NCBI GenBank assembly: GCA_001939145.1
Contig: LSRX01000371.1
Location: 207,111 to 271,110, forward strand
Length of the DNA: 64,000 bases
Source: Symbiodinium microadriaticum
Lineage: Eukaryota > Sar > Dinophyceae > Suessiales > Symbiodiniaceae
Reading direction: 5' to 3'
Shown: positions 56,784 to 64,000 of the stretch, one piece after another
Position numbering within the stretch: position 1 is the first letter of the stretch
Layout: every line of letters begins with the position of its first letter
Made by a program: the position numbers and the translations under genes
Notes under the pieces: generated by a model
What the model saw: only the letters and a program-made list of their open reading frames with translations
Told to the model about the DNA's origin: nothing
Database searches by the model: none

Positions 56784-58232
56784 CTTTCTGCAGTGGCGGG
56801 CCTCTACGGCTCTACGGCCACATGCTCGAAATACGCTGCGGGCATGAGCGCACCAGAGGCGTCAGTGTCTATCATTCCAACAAGGCGTTTGGGTTTGCCA
56901 ACTTTCGGTATGCATGCATGCACACACCGGCTGCTTAAACTTCAGCCAAGATATGCCTTCTCGTTATGAGCTCATAGGTGTTATGTGTTACTACACGCCC
57001 ATAATGCATACTGAATTTACCCACGCCCTCAGTTCTTGCCAGCTGCCAGCCTAAGTCGACCAAGGGCCGACCAAGAGAGTACCCTTTTCTAACCTATCTC
57101 CAGCATGCGCCACGCTGTCGAAAGGTCACCGAAGGGGTCCGGGCCCACCAAGTCTTGGACAGATGCTCCTGGCAAACGGTGAAAGCTGCAGGGCAATGAA
57201 AGAGTTTGAAACAGTCTATTACCAGTGTCTGCTCGCGGGACCTTTCCCGTACATTGCCAAGGAAGGCGAAGGGTTGACTTCTAGCAGAATCGCAGAACCA
57301 TCACCTGAAAGTGAGGTAGTCAGCAAAGCTGCAACTCTTCTCGGCAGCAGGCTCAGGCACCAGCAGTCTATCAGGAAATCTGCACCAAACAGCTCCCAGC
57401 AGTTCCTCCGGTGCTGCTGCAATCTCGCGACATGTGGTAAATCTCCCAAGCTTTGGAGAGTTAATGCTTGCCGGTTTGGTCACATCTTGTGCATGCCCGG
57501 GGGCGGGAGTGCAAAGAAGTGTCGCCGCCCAGCAGCCCGCAGGTTTGCCAACGTGCCACCGAGCACCTTCAGCACCTGCCAGCAGACGCGACGGCCGAGA
57601 GCACTTCGGCGTGGTCTTCTTACCAACAGTTAGTTCCAGGGTACGAGCACTGGCAAATGCTTATCGGCAGGATGTGGCAGACCTGAAGCCAAACTGCAGT
57701 TAATATGCATGTGAGAGCAGCAGCAGTTGAATTTGGCATGCTCTATGCAAAATATACGATTATGACAAGAATCAACTGAAAAGCAATAATGAAGTGTCGG
57801 TGTGCTCACTGTCGTGCTGCGAATCGTCCCGTGACAAACGTGTTTTTTGAATGCAATGAGAAGCCGGCCTCCGAACCTTTGCAAAACTTGCAGGACGTAT
57901 ACAACACAACTTAGCGTCTACTTACCGGCGGAAGTGCTGGATATCTTCGGTGTCATCATCAACTTTGATGTTTGGCATTGCGCAAAATGGTTCGATTTTT
58001 CATACACCCCGCCTTGCGAATACATAATGTATACATGTTATGACACCTCTAATTTGCCCAGACGTTCTGATGAAGAAGCGGTCACTTGTCAATGCTGTAC
58101 GCACACAACACATCCGAACATGGTGAAAGTTCCAAAATGTGGGGTGGGGGGTGGTCAGTTGTCGATACATTCAGTGGCGCGATCTCGGGTTCCTCGAAGC
58201 ATGTCAATCTGTTGATGCTGTTTGAGGATGTT
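56784..58232. other. Interval upstream of channel A, no supportable gene
   Basis: The + strand frame at 57163-57633 is open but of doubtful composition. Sequence near 57700-58080 is more AT-rich. I recognise no RNA gene, repeat array or protein domain. Confidence 0.45.
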
Positions 58233-58634
58233 TCAGCCGGCGAATCGTTTGCAATGCCGCGCCTGATTGAAGACTTTTTCTGCCAGCTCCTCCCCCAGCA
58301 TCTGAAGCCCAACGTTCTGAGCCTCTTCAGAATAGCCTTCCGCACATGAGGGGGGCTGTGCAGGCATGACCACCGCCTGTTTGAAATACCGGAACATGGA
58401 GGCATGATGAGGCGACTACCAGCCTGAGACGGCAGAGTTGGCACCCATGTTCGTGATGTGAACATCCGCACGCATGCTGTCTTCGCTACCTTCCCGGTAG
58501 GCGGTGGTGGCCATCAGCATCCGAACGTCGGAGTGCACGTGGGCTGTCCTCGGGAAGGAGTGCCGGCAGAATCCCGGCAGAAAAACTGTTTGTGTCAGTG
58601 CCTCGTGCGGAGAGTGCAACCTCATCACTTGCAC
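58233..58634 (-). pseudogene. Coding frame cut by a single in-frame TAG
   Basis: The minus strand reads DVRMLMATTAYREGSEDSMR then ADVHITNMGANSAVSGW, meets TAG at 58418-58416, and continues in the same phase with MFRYFKQAVVMPAQPPSCAE then NVGLQMLGEELAEKVFNQAR to a normal stop at 58235-58233. Both halves are convincing protein. The stop could be a true nonsense mutation, a sequencing error, or a mis-assigned exon edge (CTCAG|GCTGG offers a GC donor, but no room for an intron). Function unknown. Confidence 0.45.
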
Positions 58635-58939
58635 TGGACAGTCTTAATTTGAGTCGCAGGTTCAAGTCCCCGACACAAAGCAAAAGAGCTCTCAAGTGGA
58701 ACTTGCGACCATCGTGCAAATATGGCTCGATGCTCCTTCCAACAGAAACTCAGCAAACTGGATCTTCAGCAGCTGGACATGGATGGAGCGAAACTTTGTA
58801 CGCAAATAGTATGCATTGGTGTTGCTCCACCAGAGCTGGGAAGTGCCGGCAGTACAAGCAAACAGCCCAGCCGCCTTTGCAGCACCCAAACCTGTTCAGG
58901 TTCAGAAGTCCATTTACACACGCACGATTCGGCGGATCT

Positions 58940-59770
58940 TCAATGTTCCCGGCGGGTTTCAGTCGATGTCACAGGTGCAGTGAATTCGCCTGAGAATGCC
59001 TGAGACTTCAGGAGTGGCGCCTGGAGCTTCTCGTCTGCGGGCCTGTGCTGCACAAGCTCATGGGTTTTCCAGGAAGCCAGATCTTGCCAGCGCCGGCGTT
59101 GCCTGCAAAATGAGATGTCGACAGTCCATGTACACAGCATAGCAGTCTGCCAAAAGGCGTGGGCGATGGCGTTCTGCAAATCTTTGTCATGCATGCTCTG
59201 GGTCGATGGATGGACTGTGCCTGACGGCGCAGCCCACCACCATCCCAAGGCCGCATAGCAGCAGGACTGCCTTGGGCCACGTGCCTGCAGTAGACTGCGC
59301 TCCTTCAAACCCCATGTACTTAGACCGCTTCTGCCTGCCACTGAATTGCATTTCTATCCATTCGCTGCTGGGCCTGACGACCGTTTTCGATGAAAAAGCG
59401 CAGAGCCCAAGAAGCAAAGCAGGGCTGCAGAAGCTACCCGGGCCGCATGCCTAAGTGGAGCTTGCAAGGAATTCAATACGCGACAACAGCTCGCCAAAGG
59501 CTGTCAACACCTGTCTGAGTTCATCGACGATGTAAAGCAAACCCGAAGCCGGTGCCTGACAATGCTCACCAAAGCCCTAGCAGCCCTAGCAATCTCCACT
59601 GGTACCCCATCCTCATTGTCTTCATGACCTGCATTAAGTTTCTGCATGCACCTGTACATCTGAGCAGCGTACGCGAAACTGCCCGGAAAGTGCATGACTT
59701 GCAGAAGAGCAAGTGCTTCTCTTTCTGTGAGGAAGCGGATGCCATAGGCGTTAGACGAGTGTGCCTGCAT
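58940..59770 (-). CDS. Exons of an unidentified gene, one with a membrane segment
   Basis: 59760-59560 reads YGIRFLTEREALALLQVMHF then AYAAQMYRCMQKLNAGHEDN and VEIARAARALVSIVRHR. 59380-59190 reads EWIEMQFSGRQKRSKYMGFE, then a hydrophobic stretch AVLLLCGLGMVVGCAV that could be one membrane helix. 59190-59100 reads DKDLQNAIAHAFWQTAMLCT. All are on the minus strand and look coding. They may belong to the same gene as the exons at 60.0-61.1 kb and to the interrupted frame at 58.2-58.6 kb. No domain is recognised. Confidence 0.4.
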
Positions 59771-60052
59771 TCACGCTCGACAGCCCGACCATTCTCAATC
59801 ATTGTGCATGCTTTGTAAAGAACATGTCCGTCTAATGTGCTGCTCACTATCGAAGACATACAGTTGCACGAACCTGCTCTGGATACGTGTTTACTTGGAC
59901 CACGCTCTTCTGCATGAGTGCCTGCGCTTGCAGCTCTCTCCGCCTGGTGCTTCTTCAGCACGGCATACTCTGCAGATGTACTACCAGGTTACTACCAGGC
60001 TGCGCTATCCAGAGCAGCGGGTCATGTCGAGAAGGCTGTGGCTGTCAGTTGA

Positions 60053-61112
60053 TTATGGCTGGCCCCGGGCCTTCTTCAGCACGTAGCGCACCTCCTTCGT
60101 CTGAGGCTGCTTTCCACAGCCCAAAGCTCGAAGACCAGCTTGCAGCTCTCGGAAAGTCTTCACAATGGCAGATGGCCTCTGAGCCGTGTGTAACGGCTTG
60201 AAAGGCAGAACGTGGTTCTCAGCTGCATGAAGCCAAGTTGCGGATGACATCCCGCAGGCACAAAGCCAATCAGCTTGTCTTTGCGGACGAGGCCACTTCG
60301 AACAAAGTACCGTCCGGCTGACTGCCGCCCTGCAATCACCTCCTGGGCCACAGGAGAATTGTGAACTGACATGGCAGCAGACAGCCCAGCTTCATGTCTA
60401 AAGCTGTCCGGCCAATGACAGCGGACAAGCGCGAGCGGTGTCAGAATAGAGAATCCAAGCTGGCACTGACAAAAGTCGAAGCTGAAAGCGCAAAGCTCGG
60501 ACATTAGGAGAAGGACCTCCCAATCGTAGCTATGCCATGCGCGGACGCTTGACCCATCACCGGCCGCTGCAGGATCACCCATTGGGCCATGCGAATGAAG
60601 TAGATCTACCAGTCATGTGCTGGGCCTGAATGCAGTATGCTTGCAGTGTACAGCTGTCTCGCAGTCGGTCTTTGCACCTCAATAGCCCTGTGATACCGCA
60701 TGCTGCTGGCACACTGCCGCTTGGATTGTGTGTAGCTGTCGCATTACACAAAAGGAGCCATCCTTCAAAGTCACCAACGGCACTGCTGTTTCGGCGGTGA
60801 GAACCTGGGTTGCTGGCAGCGGCATGGGCGTCCTTTGGTTTACCGACCTCCTCGAGCAAGGAAGGAAGTATCAAATGATGGCTTGATCAGGAGAGCCATT
60901 CGTCCTCCCAAAACGGCGTCTCGCCCTCCGCCAGCTCTTGACGACGTCGGCGTGCGCACGCTGCACCTTGCTTGCGAAAGACCGACTGGCAGGCTGCGGC
61001 ACTTGTTAGAATAGCACATGTCACATGCTGATTCGGCTTCTCGGTATTTTTGAGTTCGCTTGATGCTCTTGCCTCTGCTCTCGCCCTTGCTACTGTCAGC
61101 AGTCCACATCAT
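60053..61112 (-). CDS. 5' exons of an unidentified gene
   Basis: 61112-60980 opens MMWTADSSKGESRGKSIKRT then KYREAESACDMCYSNKCRSL, and a GC donor (TTTC|GCAAGC) follows. 60870-60750 reads LPSLLEEVGKPKDAHAAASN then AVGDFEGWLLLCN. 60560-60260 reads SSVRAWHSYDWEVLLLMSEL, then PLALVRCHWPDSFRHEAGLS, then GRYFVRSGLVRKDKLIGFVP. 60225-60053 reads AIVKTFRELQAGLRALGCGK then TKEVRYVLKKARGQP. The composition is strongly coding and all lie on the minus strand. No family is recognised. The proposed start is the first ATG of the first exon and is only a guess. Confidence 0.4.
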
Positions 61113-61353
61113 TGCCGGTGTTCAAACCGTATGGCAACACTACGGGGTTCTCATTTCGGTGTAAATTGAAAGGGCTAGTGATGGCGTTCCCGCAGCTCCC
61201 GCTGTGGCGCGGTGCGCATCTTCGACCAAACTCGTGCTTGCTCCACACTCTCGCACTTGAGGCGACCGCAATCATCCACTGCAATGTCCAATGCTTGATA
61301 ATGCTTGTGACCGGGGATGGCGTGGCATCACTGGGAAACCATCAAACTATTTT

Positions 61354-61600
61354 GTCTGTGATAAATCTGTGAGCGGGTTCTGTGAGAAACCTGTGACCGG
61401 TGCCCAGGGTCTGTGAGAAAAGCTGTGAGGGAAGGGATGGACCAGCCGGACCCAAACCCCACCCGCTTTCAGGTTTCTCACAGATTTCTCACACCTTTCT
61501 CACAGATCACCTGCAGCCCCACAGACTTCTCACAGGTTTCTCACAGGATCCTCACAGCTGATCCAAACTCAAAGACACCGCTCACAGATTTCTCACAGAA
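61354..61600. repeat. Inverted clusters of CTGTGAG / CTCACAG
   Basis: Six CTGTGA words lie at 61355-61430 and eight TCACA words at 61478-61600. The longest perfect arm pair is CTGTGAGAAACCTGTGA (61380-61396) with TCACAGGTTTCTCACAG (61530-61546). The whole could fold into a long imperfect hairpin. Confidence 0.92.
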
Positions 61601-63118
61601 ATATGCATTTTATTTTATTCCACTCCAGTCATTCCAAGGCCCCCCGGTCACAATCCCATACTTGGATGCTCGCGAACTTGACAAACCGCACTGCCATCAG
61701 AGCGTCTCGCTTAACTGGGGTGTTTCCCGGGTGGAATTCCGAAACCGTGCCGAACGGTGGCATCGTGAGGCCCGCCACAATGTCGTGCAAATTTGGGCTG
61801 CGACTCTTTTGCGCCTCGCGATTCTGCCAGTTTCAGAAAATGGGCATCCACGTGTTCTTTGTTCGGGGCTTTTGCCACTGAGGTTTGAGCCAACCCACCG
61901 AGACCTGACAAAACCCAAGACAAACTACAGGGCGGGACGGGCTGTGCCATGCATCACTCGCGGTCTTTTCTTATATTTTCAATCAATGTTCCAGCATAAT
62001 CTGCGATCACCAATCCCACGATCTGCTTTCTGGCTCCGGGTATGCGGTTCCCACAAAGCCCAAAATCAATCCTGCGCACTTCTCACCAAAATCCCACTCA
62101 AGACCCCTTTTAAATGCCGCTTACATCTCACTTTACTCTGTGCAAAGCCGGCGATCGAGCCACAATTTACTTGAGCCAACATTTACAATGGACAGCGATA
62201 AACCTGCAAAACCATCACGGTTTCCGTCCAAACTCCGTCTGTTTTCCCGCCACTCCTTTGGGATGGAATTCAGCAGGATTCTTACGTTGTTTAACGAGGA
62301 TATGTTTCAGGTGAAGAAGGCACACTTGAGGGGCGGAGCCAGGGAACGAAAGCTAGCCGCTAGAGCTGGCGAGGCGGGCTCCAAGCATGGGGGGGGGGGC
62401 TGTTCGTTCGACATATCAATTCTTTGCGTCCGGGCCGGCGGTCCCGGCCCACTGCTTACGCAGATCAGGCGGTATTCCAAGCCATTTTTTGAGGGACTCG
62501 TGTTTCCGCCACAGTGGGTGCGTGTTCTCGGGTGCGGGTACCGGTAGTCTTGGGCGCTTCACAGGGGGGAGGTCCGGGAGGTGTCTTAATTGCAAAGTGT
62601 CCGCCAATCTCCAAAAAGACTAGCCTCTGAAACCATGCAATGCGGTGAAGTCGTGCTAGCTGTGTGCACTTGCACAGCCTGCCGGTCTTGCAAGGACTTG
62701 GCACTGACGACTACGCGTCCGTACGTCCACTGTGAGTCTTGATTCAGAATGCTGTTCAGCCTTGCTAAGTCCGGCACCCATCTTGGGAATGGAGCTCTGC
62801 GTTGGCGGTAGACTTAAGTGAAGCTGCGCTGGGGTCAGTTATGACTGCCAACCTGGTCTGATTTTACTCCAAACGGAATGTGATGCCTGTTCAGCATCGC
62901 AGTCTCTAACGGCAGAAGATTGGCTGGCCGCATTGCTGTTGCTCTCTGGGGCCACCCTTGAATACAAACAGCTGAAAGCAAATCCACGCATCATGTGGAC
63001 TGGCACGATAGAAATGCAACTGCAGAGTCAGCGGCCCCCCTGGACCGCACAAAGCTCCGATGGAAAATTTAAACAATTTAAACATGACGAAGAAGTGTGA
63101 GCAAGAGTTCAATGACGT
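61601..63118. other. Interval with no confidently supported gene
   Basis: A + strand frame runs to 62174 but its first third is the repeat cluster, so I do not trust it. A G run of ten lies at about 62389-62398. Around 62400-62700 both strands are open without a domain. A partial spliced-leader look-alike is at 62165-62185. Confidence 0.4.
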
Positions 63119-63660
63119 TCAGTACTGCTGTGTCGCTTGGCGCTTCATCCTGCAAGCCTTGCAGCCCTTGCGCATCAGTTCGTCGAAGCGTGGGGGGTCG
63201 CTCTGCGAAGCATCGGCAGCTGGTTGGGAAGCCACCCTCATGCCGCACCTCCTGAGCATGTGCTTCACATTGATACTCAGCATTCTGGCTCGATGTGACC
63301 TTATCGACAGTGCTTGTCCGCAGGTGCAAGTGGCGTCCTGCCCCGGGCTTGACGAACACGCCGATGGTCGAACCGTCCTGGTGAAGAAAAGAGAACCCAT
63401 CCGGCATCTGGTTGCATGTCACTCTGACTGGGCCCCGAGCAGGAAGTGGATTGCCGCAGATAGTTTGTATGGCTAGAAGTGCATCCTCTGCCACACCTTG
63501 GATATTGTGAGCAACCCTTGAGGTCAAGCTCCTGGTCGCAGCCTGTCGAGTTTGAGATCCGGGCCGAACTTCACATAGGCCGTACCAGTGCATGCGCCGC
63601 TCGAGTCGTCCTTGAGAACCTGTACGCTTTGGATGGCGCCTGGGCACAGGCTTAGCACTA
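63119..63660 (-). CDS. RRM-domain RNA-binding protein, 3' part
   Basis: An exon starting after CTGTGCCCAG (at 63639) reads AIQSVQVLKDDSSGACTGTA then YVKFGPDLKLDR. GTAYVKF fits the RNP1 strand of an RNA recognition motif, and AIQSVQVLKD fits the preceding strand. A second exon from about 63487 reads DALLAIQTICGNPLPARGPV then RVT, the last helix and strand of an RRM. This LP.xxPxxV ending is typical of CELF/Bruno-like RRMs. The terminal exon (63285-63119) reads MLSINVKHMLRRCGMRVASQ then PRFDELMRKGCKACRMKRQA and stops. Joining exons 1 and 2 in frame needs a GA donor and an intron of only 44 bases, so that edge is uncertain. The RNP2 strand should lie in an exon upstream of 63660, but none was found. 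Confidence 0.55.
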
Positions 63661-64000
63661 GGCTTACTACAGCAGGGACAGCAAGCTAGCAAAGCTAGCC
63701 TTCTGGTCCATGCGTGCAAGTCATGACAAGCAGGAGCCAGCAACCTTCTGGGGCAGTAGCCGAAAGGAGCGAACACCTCTTGGCAAGGAGGGGAATTGAG
63801 AACTGCAACAAGGATGCCAAAACCTGGTCTCGTAACCACTGCCGAGGAGCATAGTATAAATACAGCTCATCAATGTCAGGGGACAAGCCCTGGCAAACAT
63901 GGAAGTAGTTTCATTTGTCTCGGCTTCAGCAATGCAGACAATGAGATAGGGGCCCGGCCCTGATGATCAAATAACCTCAGATGCATCAGCCATTTCCATA
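63661..64000. other. Right end of window, probable intron or 5' flank of the RRM gene
   Basis: No convincing exon is seen. A minus-strand frame continues to 63886 but lacks domain character. The sequence runs off the window. Confidence 0.4.

Noticed and set aside
61413-62174. 253-codon + strand frame
   Set aside because: Its start is translated CTCACAG repeat, and nothing recognisable follows.
62165-62185. A second spliced-leader look-alike on the minus strand (ATGTTGGCTCAAG)
   Set aside because: Only 14 of 21 bases match, with 12 of the last 13. No open frame follows, so chance is likely.
1-64000. CRISPR arrays, bacterial operons, rRNA or tRNA clusters
   Set aside because: The spaced repeats have no unique spacers of constant length, there are no polycistronic intron-free gene runs, and I recognised no rRNA or tRNA structure by eye. 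A covariance-model search would be needed to exclude single tRNAs.

Overview
The window looks like nuclear DNA of a dinoflagellate, most likely Symbiodiniaceae or a relative. The sequence signs are these: short exons whose reading frames join only with GC or GT donors and AG|G acceptors (six GC and two GT donors among the eight introns I placed with some confidence); a 19-base match with two mismatches to the 3' part of the dinoflagellate spliced leader; AG dinucleotides 4-8 bases before start codons, as expected for trans-splicing; many ankyrin exons; tandem single-domain voltage-gated channel genes; and abundant microsatellites and local duplications. No prokaryotic features were seen.

Layout. 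1-13.1 kb is a mosaic of recent segmental duplications: a 0.76 kb block present twice, a 2.3 kb block present twice, and a 0.25-0.4 kb end block present about five times, with one assembly gap. Set in it are an intronless gene with a Tudor/Agenet-like C-terminus (1.7-2.4 kb, +) and a gene with a CS/PIH1-like domain (about 3.6-4.8 kb, +). 13-20.7 kb holds + strand coding exons of unidentified genes, some interrupted by stops. 21.06-23.83 kb is a + strand ankyrin gene with roughly one half-repeat per exon. 25.26-26.02 kb is another + strand exon group. 26.03-28.80 kb is an AT-rich island, with a G-run segment inside, and has no recognisable gene.

From 28.8 kb to the end almost every supportable exon lies on the minus strand: an unidentified gene (28.85-30.2), a 44-bp minisatellite (31.3-32.2), a purine-rich tract, a TPR co-chaperone-like gene (36.4-37.3), an ankyrin gene (38.9-40.8), several unidentified exon clusters (41.6-48.2), two tandem paralogous voltage-gated cation channels with EF-hands (49.3-54.3 and 54.9-56.8), an unidentified multi-exon region (58.2-61.1) and an RRM gene (63.1-63.66).

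The window is therefore two unidirectional gene arrays converging on the AT-rich island. No metabolic pathway is shared by the genes. The only clear functional pair is the two channels, which share domain order, two intron positions and sequence, and so arose by tandem duplication. Exon boundaries were placed by eye from frame continuity; expression data would be needed to confirm them.
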